Shown piece by piece: positions 24,745 to 32,000 of a stretch of 64,000 bases of DNA. Position 1 is the stretch's first letter. Each line of letters begins with the position of its first letter. The notes beneath the pieces are model-generated. The model saw nothing but the letters and a program-made list of their open reading frames with translations, was not told the DNA's origin and ran no database searches. The stretch spans positions 25,574-89,573 of the forward strand of contig CAKTMC010000009.1 of the NCBI GenBank assembly GCA_934573735.1. Reading direction: 5' to 3'. This DNA comes from an uncultured Oscillospiraceae bacterium. GTDB taxonomy: Bacteria > Bacillota > Clostridia > Oscillospirales > Oscillospiraceae. Position numbers and translations under genes: made by a program.

Positions 24745-26352
24745 ATGAAGATTACCGATAAAATAATTGCTTCTATTGATAAAAAGCTTGAGCGCTTCGA
24801 CCCCATCTGGCAGGCCGAGCACGGCGTAGGCGGCCAGCGCAGCCGTTACTACGACAAGACCGGCGTTGCCAAATGGCGTGAGTGGCGCGGCGTGAAGGAC
24901 ACGATGGTGGACTACGTCGCATGGCTCAATAACCTTCTGGCCATGGGCAAGATGGTCGCCTCCGCCCCCATCCCCTGCCTCAAGGGCTTCTGGGAATACC
25001 GCTGGATGGGCTCCTACCTCGGCACCTTTATGTTTATCGACCGTCTGTTCGAGGGCTACCGCGGCTACGAGCTGAAGATAGCTCACCTGAACATGCACGC
25101 CATCGTCCAGAGCCTGACCGGCAAAATCGCGCTCGTCCTCGCAAACGACAAGCGCCTTGGCGGCGGCCCGCTGAGCGACGTTATGGTTCCGATGGACGAG
25201 GTTCTGCCCCCGCTGTTTATGAAGGGCTTCAAGGATCTTATCCCCATCCCGCTCCAGACCCTGCCTGAGTTCATCATCTGCGATGTTGACCAGCACATCG
25301 AACCTTACTACATAGACGTTGCCGAGTCCTACGGTCTGCCCGCGGACGTCTGCTCCCGCTGCGCGGCCGAGACCGGCGTTGCCATCGACGACGCCTTCCC
25401 AATCATCGGCAAGGCTTTCGTCACCACGAACATGCCCTGCAATGCATCCGAGTGCACCTCCATGTTCCAGCGCCGCCGCGTGAATCTGCCTGACTTCCCC
25501 GTAACTCTCGCTATGATTCACAACGAGCCGGGCGCACACCCCTACTCCACCCAAATGCTCAAGGACGCTATCGCCTTTGTCGAGAAGGAATACGGCGTGA
25601 AGTACGACTGGAACGAGCTGTTCAAGTATGCAGAGCTTATGAACGAGCAGAACACCATCGAGCTTGAGAAGTGGGACTACTTCAAGACCCCGTACTCCCC
25701 GCTCGTCGGCATCGCCGAAACTCTGTACCGTCTGTACGCATGGGCGTCCGTCAACGGTCAGGATCCGTACTTCAACAAGGTCGACCGCAAGGTCATCAAG
25801 ATCATGCGCAAGGCATACGACGAGAAGTACGAGCCGTTCGGCGGCAAGACCCGTCACCGCGCCTTCCTGTGGGGACCCTCCGCTGTTTACTACACCGACT
25901 TCCCGACCTGGACTCAGAACTGCTGGGGCATCAATATCGTCCTGAACATGGACTCCACCATGGGTCACAACATGATCAGCACGACCGATCCGGAGCAGGC
26001 CATCAAGGATCTGGCTCTGTTCTCCGAGAAGGCCACCATGCGTCACCACGCTGTCGGCGGCTGGGAGAACGTCAACGCCATCTGGGAGTGGGCAAAGAAC
26101 TTCAACTGCGACATGGTTCTCTTCAATGACAACATCGCCTGCAAGGGCATGCTCGGCGTCCACGCCGTCATGGAGGAGCAGGCTCGCGAGCTGGGCTTCC
26201 ACTTCATCTTTGTTGAGCATGACCTTGAGGACTGCCGTACCGTTTCCCGTCAGGATATGAGAAACTGCATCAACAACTACATGTCCGTTGTTCTCAACGA
26301 GAAGCCTCTCGACCCGACCATAGTCGAGTTCGACGACTCCATGGCATACTGA
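24745..26352 (+). CDS. 2-hydroxyacyl-CoA dehydratase-like protein, large subunit (copy 2)
   Basis: 535-aa paralogue of the large subunit at 14403, with conserved blocks throughout: KWREWRGVKDTM near the N-terminus, the CxxC after GLPADV, the N-x-x-CNAS segment, the RHRAFLWGP and NCWGIN blocks, the ACKGMLGVH cysteine and the TVSRQDMRNCINNYM C-terminal motif. The cysteine at 226 of copy 1 is a threonine here (FVTTNMPCNAS), so it is not an essential ligand. An AGGGAGG site lies 9 bases before the ATG. The first 100 residues are again aromatic and partly hydrophobic. Catalytic role is by family only; the substrate is unknown. Confidence 0.8.
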   Translation: MKITDKIIASIDKKLERFDPIWQAEHGVGGQRSRYYDKTGVAKWREWRGVKDTMVDYVAWLNNLLAMGKMVASAPIPCLKGFWEYRWMGSYLGTFMFIDRLFEGYRGYELKIAHLNMHAIVQSLTGKIALVLANDKRLGGGPLSDVMVPMDEVLPPLFMKGFKDLIPIPLQTLPEFIICDVDQHIEPYYIDVAESYGLPADVCSRCAAETGVAIDDAFPIIGKAFVTTNMPCNASECTSMFQRRRVNLPDFPVTLAMIHNEPGAHPYSTQMLKDAIAFVEKEYGVKYDWNELFKYAELMNEQNTIELEKWDYFKTPYSPLVGIAETLYRLYAWASVNGQDPYFNKVDRKVIKIMRKAYDEKYEPFGGKTRHRAFLWGPSAVYYTDFPTWTQNCWGINIVLNMDSTMGHNMISTTDPEQAIKDLALFSEKATMRHHAVGGWENVNAIWEWAKNFNCDMVLFNDNIACKGMLGVHAVMEEQARELGFHFIFVEHDLEDCRTVSRQDMRNCINNYMSVVLNEKPLDPTIVEFDDSMAY

Positions 26353-26369
26353 GAAAGGCAGGATAGTAC

Positions 26370-26555
26370 ATGAAAAAGTTTGTAAAATTCATATTCGTGC
26401 TTCTGAAGAAGCTTGTTGTCATCGGGCTTGTCGGCTTTGTGGCTACCTTCGCGCTGTATATGTTCAACGGCGAGAATAAGCTCATCTATTACGTCATCCG
26501 CCCCCTGCTCAACAAGCACTATGACTCTCAGGTCAGAGACAGAAGAATAGTCTGA
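26370..26555 (+). CDS. Small membrane protein of the dehydratase-like operon (copy 2)
   Basis: 61-aa protein: basic start (MKKFVKFIFVLLKK), one transmembrane helix (about residues 15-33), then a short tail KLIYYVIRPLLNKHYD that matches the 75-aa protein at 16015 position for position. It lacks the two N-terminal cysteines of copy 1, so those are not essential. It sits 17 bases after the large subunit stop with a GAAAGGCAGGA site. Being conserved in place and motif in two diverged operons argues that it is translated and works with the dehydratase-like subunits. Confidence 0.78.
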   Translation: MKKFVKFIFVLLKKLVVIGLVGFVATFALYMFNGENKLIYYVIRPLLNKHYDSQVRDRRIV

Positions 26556-26573
26556 CAAACGATATATAGCTTT

Positions 26574-26609
26574 CCCCCTCCTGCCAATCGGCAGGAGGGG
26601 GATTGTTTT
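26574..26609 (+). terminator. Rho-independent terminator of the second dehydratase-like operon
   Basis: 12-bp stem CCCCCTCCTGCC (26574-26585) with GGCAGGAGGGGG (26590-26601), AATC loop, then ATTGTTTT. Confidence 0.88.
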
Positions 26610-26679
26610 GCGTGCTTAGTTGCCTGCGCTGAGCTTGACCGTGCAGATTTTTGTCACGGCGGGGCTGTATATTCTGAGG

Positions 26680-26840
26680 GAAAACCTTCAGTCACCTACG
26701 GTGACAGCTCCCCGGAGAGGGGAGCCAAGGGCGCAAACTAAGTCAAAGCGCAGGTTTTATTCTTGTACAGTCCCGAAATCGGCGCAGCTTGCCTCAATCT
26801 ACCACCGTCATTCTCTCTAAAGGGACTAGGCAGCAATGAC
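26680..26840. repeat. Intergenic palindromic repeat fragment
   Basis: Contains CAGTCACCTACGGTGACAGC and a CTCCCCGGAGAGGGGAG palindrome, then a segment (GGCGCAGC..TGCCTCAA.CTACCACCGTCATT) that is repeated almost word for word at 45570-45605. It is non-coding and related to the repeats at 17150 and 54165. Confidence 0.65.
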
Positions 26841-26897
26841 GGGTAACTTTAAGACTCCCGCGTTGATTTTCACGTTTTCTTATTTCACATTTACGCA

Positions 26898-26940
26898 AAA
26901 AAGCCCCGCCTGTGGAGCGCTGCACTCAACAGGCGGGGCT
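26898..26940 (-). terminator. Rho-independent terminator of pepF
   Basis: On the minus strand stem AGCCCCGCCTGT (26902-26913) with ACAGGCGGGGCT (26929-26940), followed by a T run (A run at 26897-26902 on the plus strand). Confidence 0.8.
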
Positions 26941-26986
26941 AAGCTATATCTATATTATACTATTATATTATCCTATCCTGCGCCGC

Positions 26987-28789
26987 TCAGTCAACAAGCT
27001 TTTCCATCTCATCGACAAGCTCACCGAAGAGCTCGAGCGCGGAGTTGACGGGGGCGGGGCTGCTCATGTCAACGCCTGCAATCTTCAAAAGACCGATGGG
27101 ATCGGTGCTGCTGCCGCCGGAGAGGAACTTCTTATAATCGGCGACTGCGGGAGCGCCCTCCGCCAGAATACGGTTTGCAATGGCGACGGCGGCGGAGAAG
27201 CCGGTGGCGTACTGGAACACATAATAATTATAGAAGAAGTGCGGGATGCGCGCCCACTCAAGAGCTATACCCTCATCGGAGACCATGTCGGGACCGAAGT
27301 AGAGCTTATTGAGCTCGTGGTACTTCGCGCAGAGTGCGTCTGCGGTCAGCGCCTCGCCGCGCTCGGACATACGCCCCATCTCAAGCTCAAACTCGGCAAA
27401 CATCGTCTGACGGTAAACGGTGCCCTTGAACTGATCCATGAAATGGTTTATGAGATATGCGCGCTCCTTCTTATCCGTGGTCTTGCCGAGAAGATAGCGC
27501 ATGAGCAGTATCTCGTTGCAGGTGGAGGCGACCTCGGCGACAAAAATCACATAGTCGCTGGTGCAGGTGGGCTGATACTTGGTGCTATGATAGCTGTGCA
27601 GCGCGTGACCCATCTCGTGCGCGAGGGTGAACATGCTGTCAAGAGTGTCCTTATGGTTGAGCAGGACATAGGGGTGCGGCTGAGAGTTGCCGGAGGAGTA
27701 GGCTCCGCCGCGCTTGCCGACGTTTTCATACACGTCTATCCAGCGATTGTTGAAGCCCTCCTTCAAAAGCTCTATATAATCCTCGCCCAGAACCTGAAGC
27801 GCTTCCAGCACGGTCGCCTTTGCCGCGTCATAGCTTATCTCCTCGGCGGCGTCCGCGACTATCGGGGTGTACACGTCGTACATATGCAGCTCATCCACGC
27901 CCAGCAGCTTTTTGCGCAGGGCGACGTACTTGTACATCTTGTCCATGTTGGCGTGGACGGCGTCGATAAGATTGAGATATACCTCGACGGGAACCTCGGT
28001 CACGTCCAGAGACGCGGCGAGGGTGCTTTCGTATTTCCTTGCCCCGGCGAAGAAGCGAAGCTGCTTGAACTGTGCGTCAAGCGTGGCGGCGACGGTGTTC
28101 TTGTACTCGCCCAGACGATTGTAGTAGGCTTCAAAGGTGTTGCGGCGCAGCACGCGGTCACTGCTCTCAAGCAGGGGGACGAAGGAGCCGTTTGTAAGCT
28201 GGTGCTTTACTCCGTCCGTATCCTCGACCTCGGGGAAGCGAAGCTCGGCGTTGCGGAACACGCTGCCTATGCTCTCGGGCGACTCCGCCATTTCACCGGC
28301 GGCGGCAAGCAGAGTCTCCTCCGCGGGGGAGAGGATGTGCGCGGCGCGGCGGCGAATTTGATAGAGGCTGCGGCGATAGGTCTCAAGCTCCGGCTGAACG
28401 GTGTAGAAAAGATTGAGAGTGTCCTCGGGGATGGACATGATCTCGGGCGTGCGGTAGGCTGCGGCGCTGGCGATGGCGACATAGCTGCTCATGGCCTTGC
28501 CGCGCATATCCTGATAGTAGTTGTCGCCGGTGTCCTGGTCGCCCTTGCAGCTTGCATAGCCGAAGAGACGGCTGAGGCGGATGCTTATCTCATCCTCAAG
28601 ACGGAAGGACTCAAGCAGCGTCTCCGCGCTCTCGGCGAGCCTGCCCTGAAAGGCGGCGATGTGTGCGGGCATTTCCTTCAGCGCCTCATACTCGGCAAAC
28701 CAAGCCTCGTCGCTTTCAAAGATATCCTTGAGGTTCCATGTGAATTCCTCGGGAACCTCGCTGCGTTTGGGGATGACATTCTGTGCCAT
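26987..28789 (-). CDS. pepF: Oligoendopeptidase F (M3 family)
   Basis: 600-aa cytoplasmic zinc metallopeptidase that cleaves short peptides. The HEMGH zinc motif is at about residues 391-395, with the downstream glutamate region (EVASTCNE) about 25 residues later. The N-terminal helical domain (1-200) carries the oligoendopeptidase F N-terminal signature (RLFGYASCKGDQDT). Length is normal for PepF. A GGAGG site precedes the ATG. Its promoter shares a -35 hexamer with the divergent LysM gene. A second, distinct M3 peptidase lies at 48338. Confidence 0.94.
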   Translation of the reverse strand: MAQNVIPKRSEVPEEFTWNLKDIFESDEAWFAEYEALKEMPAHIAAFQGRLAESAETLLESFRLEDEISIRLSRLFGYASCKGDQDTGDNYYQDMRGKAMSSYVAIASAAAYRTPEIMSIPEDTLNLFYTVQPELETYRRSLYQIRRRAAHILSPAEETLLAAAGEMAESPESIGSVFRNAELRFPEVEDTDGVKHQLTNGSFVPLLESSDRVLRRNTFEAYYNRLGEYKNTVAATLDAQFKQLRFFAGARKYESTLAASLDVTEVPVEVYLNLIDAVHANMDKMYKYVALRKKLLGVDELHMYDVYTPIVADAAEEISYDAAKATVLEALQVLGEDYIELLKEGFNNRWIDVYENVGKRGGAYSSGNSQPHPYVLLNHKDTLDSMFTLAHEMGHALHSYHSTKYQPTCTSDYVIFVAEVASTCNEILLMRYLLGKTTDKKERAYLINHFMDQFKGTVYRQTMFAEFELEMGRMSERGEALTADALCAKYHELNKLYFGPDMVSDEGIALEWARIPHFFYNYYVFQYATGFSAAVAIANRILAEGAPAVADYKKFLSGGSSTDPIGLLKIAGVDMSSPAPVNSALELFGELVDEMEKLVD

Positions 28790-28824
28790 ATAACAGACCT
28801 CCAGACCGAATAAAAATATATGAT

Positions 28825-28876
28825 ATTATATCACATACGGATAAGATTGCAAATACGGATTTTTCACGAATATAAT
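28825..28876. promoter_or_regulatory. Divergent promoters sharing one palindromic -35 hexamer
   Basis: The self-complementary TTGCAA at 28847-28852 serves as -35 in both directions. Leftward (pepF) it is 16 bases from TATAAT (28825-28830 on the minus strand). Rightward (LysM gene) it is 18 bases from TATAAT (28871-28876). Both -10 hexamers are perfect. The two promoters probably compete for RNA polymerase. Confidence 0.6.
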
Positions 28877-28911
28877 TTAGCATCAAGGCTTAAAAGCTGA
28901 AAGGAGAGCTT

Positions 28912-30045
28912 ATGGAGATATATCTTGTGCGCGGCGGCGAGAGTCTCTCAGCCGTGGCGCGGCGCTTTGGGACGGAGGCGGCGGAGCTTGCGCGGATAAA
29001 CCAGCTCAGCGACCCGGCCCGGCTTGTGCCCGGGATGGCGCTTCTTGTTCCGGGGGAGAGCGAGCCGGAGCGCCGCAGCATTGAGGTCAACGCCTGCGCA
29101 TACCCCACGATATCCGATGCGGTCATGGCGGAGACGCTGCCCTATCTCAGCTTTTTCTGCCCTCTCGCTTATCGTGTGAGCACGGCGGGGGAGCTTATGC
29201 CGGCGGAGGATGCGCGGCTCATATCCGCGGCCTGCGCGCAGCGGGCGGCGGCGCTTATGACGGTGACGAATATAGGGCGCTCGGGCGGCTACTCGGGCGA
29301 GGCGGCGCACGCGATATTTACGGTGCCGGCGGTGCAGGACGCATTTTTTGACAGTCTCCTCCGGCTTTTGCGGCAAAAGGGCTATTACGGAGTGAATTTT
29401 CATCTCCAATATATCTACCCCTACGACCGGGAGGCCTACAGCGCATTTCTCCGCCGCGCCTCGGATGAGCTGCACCGGCAGGGATATTTTCTTTTAAGCT
29501 CCATAGCCCCAAGGGAGAGCGGAGCGCAGGAGGGGCTTTTGTGCGCGGCGCAGGACTATGCCGCCCACGGTAAATACGCCGACCGCGTGGTGATACTCTG
29601 CCATGACTGGGGCTATAGCTACAGCGCGCCGCAGGCAGTCTCGCCGATAAACCGGGTGCGGCGGGTGCTTGAATATGCCGTGGGGGAAATTCCGCCGGGG
29701 AAGCTGCTGCTCGGCTGCTCGCTCTGCGGCTACTCATGGCGGCTTCCGTGGCGGCAGGGGGACGCGGCTGTGCCGGTATCAAGCGCGGCGGCGATGAATT
29801 TGGCAGTGGCCTCGGGCGCGGAGATAAAGCTCGATAAGGGCGCACAGTCGCCCTTTTTCACCTACACCGACGCCGCGGGTGAGCGGCGGCTCGTCCGCTT
29901 TGAGGATGCGCGCAGTCACAGGGCGCGGCTGCGGCTCGTGAGGGATTATTCGCTTGCGGGGCTAAGCCTTAATACGGCAAACAGGCTATGCCGCCCCATG
30001 CTTGAGCTGCTCGGAAGTATGTTCGACACGGAAAAGCTTATATAA
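28912..30045 (+). CDS. LysM plus degenerate glycoside hydrolase family 18 protein (spore YaaH/SleL-like)
   Basis: 377-aa protein with an N-terminal LysM peptidoglycan-binding domain (about 1-47) and a GH18-like barrel (about 60-370), the architecture of the spore cortex-lytic/coat proteins YaaH/SleL. It has no signal peptide, as is usual for spore-coat proteins made in the mother cell. The catalytic DxxDxDxE motif is lost: at residues 159-168 the sequence reads YGVNFHLQYI, with His at the expected Asp and Gln at the expected Glu. It is therefore probably not a classical hydrolase and may bind glycan or act structurally. An AAAGGAG site precedes the ATG. The stop lies inside a perfect palindrome. 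Confidence 0.85.
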   Translation: MEIYLVRGGESLSAVARRFGTEAAELARINQLSDPARLVPGMALLVPGESEPERRSIEVNACAYPTISDAVMAETLPYLSFFCPLAYRVSTAGELMPAEDARLISAACAQRAAALMTVTNIGRSGGYSGEAAHAIFTVPAVQDAFFDSLLRLLRQKGYYGVNFHLQYIYPYDREAYSAFLRRASDELHRQGYFLLSSIAPRESGAQEGLLCAAQDYAAHGKYADRVVILCHDWGYSYSAPQAVSPINRVRRVLEYAVGEIPPGKLLLGCSLCGYSWRLPWRQGDAAVPVSSAAAMNLAVASGAEIKLDKGAQSPFFTYTDAAGERRLVRFEDARSHRARLRLVRDYSLAGLSLNTANRLCRPMLELLGSMFDTEKLI

Positions 30046-30053
30046 GCTTTTCC
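30030..30053 (+). terminator. Perfect palindrome across the end of the LysM/GH18 gene
   Basis: 24-base perfect palindrome (GGAAAAGCTTAT and its complement) that includes the stop codon. It lies 8 bases before the CAGACTGTAGAC repeat and is the hairpin that precedes that repeat at this copy. Confidence 0.55.
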
Positions 30054-30061
30054 CCGAAAAA

Positions 30062-30223
30062 CAGACTGTAGACAAAGCTGTCGGCAATGTATAGAATTGC
30101 ATGGGGAGAGTGCAGAGAGGGGACGGGAGTCCCCTTTCTGTGTTCAATCCGAGCTTATTCAGGAGTGTTTTTGAATACTCCTGAATAAGTTTTCAAGGCA
30201 TCGAACTTTGTCGATGCCTTGAA
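30062..30223 (+). repeat. 160-bp structured intergenic repeat, copy A (CTGTAGACAAA type)
   Basis: Begins CAGACTGTAGACAAA and contains three hairpins: GGGGAC/GTCCCC (30118-30134), CTTATTCAGGAGT/ACTCCTGAATAAG (30154-30189) and CAAGGCATCGA/TCGATGCCTTG (30194-30221). A near-identical copy lies at 33924-34083, and a shortened relative at 63924. It has no coding capacity. Confidence 0.85.
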
Positions 30224-30246
30224 AGCAATGCTTTTCAATGTGCTTA

Positions 30247-30275
30247 TTGCGAAAACGCCTCGCTTCGGCTATAAT
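30247..30275 (+). promoter_or_regulatory. SigA-type promoter of the sensor-regulator operon
   Basis: TTGCGA (30247-30252), 17-base spacer, TATAAT (30270-30275); the -10 lies within the palindrome ATAATATATTAT. Confidence 0.55.
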
Positions 30276-30311
30276 ATATTATAAGCATATTATAGGGAGG
30301 CGCTGCGGCAG

Positions 30312-32000
30312 ATGAGAAAAGAAAAGTCCTATAGCTTTCCCGCCATTCTTGCGGCGGCCGCCATCCTGCTTGCCTATTTATGCCGCATAACGACCAAGTT
30401 CAGCTTTGAGCTCAGGCTTCGGGAGGAGCTTATTCTCCCGCTGACGCTGCTGCGGAGCATGATATATCTATGCCTTTTTATGGCGTGGGGAATTTCCCTG
30501 AAAATGCGTATTCAGCAAAAGCAGGTGCAGAAATACATGATAGGCGCGGCGGTGCTCATCGTGTTCTGGATATTTGTCCGCTCGCTCAGATTTATGATAT
30601 TCACCGTGCCGCCCGCCCCGCGCTATCTCTGGTATATGTACTATCTCCCGCTGCTCGCCTTGCCGACCTCGGCGCTCATGGTTGCGCTGTCTATCGGAAA
30701 GAGCGACGATTACCGCCTGCCGCAGCATGTCGTTGTGCTGTGGACAATTCCGGCGCTGCTGTTTTTGCTCGTCATGACAAACGATCTGCATCAGTTTGTT
30801 TTCAAATTCCCGGCGGAGCAGTCCTTCATGGAGTGGAACAACGACTATAGCTACGGCTTCGGCTTTGTCCTCGTTACGGCGTGGGAGCTTATAAGCTCCG
30901 TGACGGCCTTTGCAATGCTGCTGAAAAAATGCCGTCTGCCGTGGAACCGGCGGCTTGCATGGCTTCCCGCGGTCCCGCTGGCGCTGTCGTTTTTGTATCT
31001 CGGGATGTACGGCTTCAACTTCAAGTGGTTTTTCCTCTTCTTTGGGGATATGACTGTGATGCAGAGCCTGCTTTGCGCCGCGACGCTCGAGGGCTGTATT
31101 CAGTTCGGGCTTATTCAATCCAATTCGCATTACGGAGAGCTTTTTGAGGCGGTGAACGGCTGCTCCGCGCAAATCACCGACCGTGATTTTAAGGTAAAAT
31201 TCCTTGCTACGGACGCGGAGAGCTTTTCCGAGGAGAGGATACGCGCCGCCGAGAAAGCGCCGCTGCGCCTTGACGACGGCGAGGTACTGCATACGATGCC
31301 CGTCAGCGGCGGCTACGCCGTGTGGACGGAGGATAACGCGGAGCTTATCGCCCTCGCCGAGGAGCTGGGGGATTTGCAGGAGGAGCTTAAGGACCGCAAT
31401 GAGCTGCTGCGCTACGAGTATGAGCGGGAGAAGGTGCGCAAGGAGATAGAGGAGCAAAACCGGCTCTATGACCTGCTGCAATCCGTGACCCAAAAGCAAA
31501 TCGACGGCATTGCGGCGCTTGTAAAGGAATATCAGCAGAGCGGGGACAAAAGCTCGGAGAGCGCCCGCCGCATACTTGCAAAAATTGCCGTGCTATGCAG
31601 CTTTATCAAACGGCGCAAGCATCTGGCGCTGTCGAGCTATAAGGACTATCGAATTCCCGCCGAGGAGCTGCGTTCCGCGTTTCGTGAGTCGATGCAGACG
31701 CTGGAGCTGCTGGACGTCAGCCACAGCTTCTATTTTGCGGAGACGGAGCTTTTGGACGGCTCGGAGGCCACGGCGCTGTATGATTTCTTTGAGGACGTGA
31801 TAGAGGCGGCGCTCGACAGCCTGCGCTCGGTCAATGTCCGCATCTCGCGCATCGGGGGAAGGCGGCGCATCGCCGTGACGCTGGAGTGCGAGGCGGAGCT
31901 TTCGGCGCTTGCGCGGGATTATCCCGGCGCGGAGCTTGACAATGACGAGGGCGAATGGACCTGCCTGCTCACGCTCGGAACAGGGGGTGAGGGCAGATGA
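30312..32000 (+). CDS. Membrane sensor protein with a degenerate kinase-like C-terminus
   Basis: 562 aa. Seven or eight transmembrane helices (about 12-255) resemble the 7TM sensor domain of some histidine kinases. They are followed by a linker, a coiled coil (about 345-405, rich in E, K, R) and a C-terminal domain (about 470-560) whose order of elements (ALYDFFEDVIEAALDS, then beta strands ending DNDEGEWTCLLTL) looks like a HATPase fold. It lacks recognisable His, G1 and G2 boxes. It overlaps the true histidine kinase gene by ATGA. Reading: a membrane sensor/pseudokinase that works with, or dimerises with, the next protein. A GGAGG site precedes the ATG. Confidence 0.65.
   Translation: MRKEKSYSFPAILAAAAILLAYLCRITTKFSFELRLREELILPLTLLRSMIYLCLFMAWGISLKMRIQQKQVQKYMIGAAVLIVFWIFVRSLRFMIFTVPPAPRYLWYMYYLPLLALPTSALMVALSIGKSDDYRLPQHVVVLWTIPALLFLLVMTNDLHQFVFKFPAEQSFMEWNNDYSYGFGFVLVTAWELISSVTAFAMLLKKCRLPWNRRLAWLPAVPLALSFLYLGMYGFNFKWFFLFFGDMTVMQSLLCAATLEGCIQFGLIQSNSHYGELFEAVNGCSAQITDRDFKVKFLATDAESFSEERIRAAEKAPLRLDDGEVLHTMPVSGGYAVWTEDNAELIALAEELGDLQEELKDRNELLRYEYEREKVRKEIEEQNRLYDLLQSVTQKQIDGIAALVKEYQQSGDKSSESARRILAKIAVLCSFIKRRKHLALSSYKDYRIPAEELRSAFRESMQTLELLDVSHSFYFAETELLDGSEATALYDFFEDVIEAALDSLRSVNVRISRIGGRRRIAVTLECEAELSALARDYPGAELDNDEGEWTCLLTLGTGGEGR

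Noticed and set aside
26912..28813. A 633-codon open frame on the plus strand opposite pepF
   Set aside because: Low-complexity antisense shadow of pepF (strings of V, L, A, E, G); no family features.
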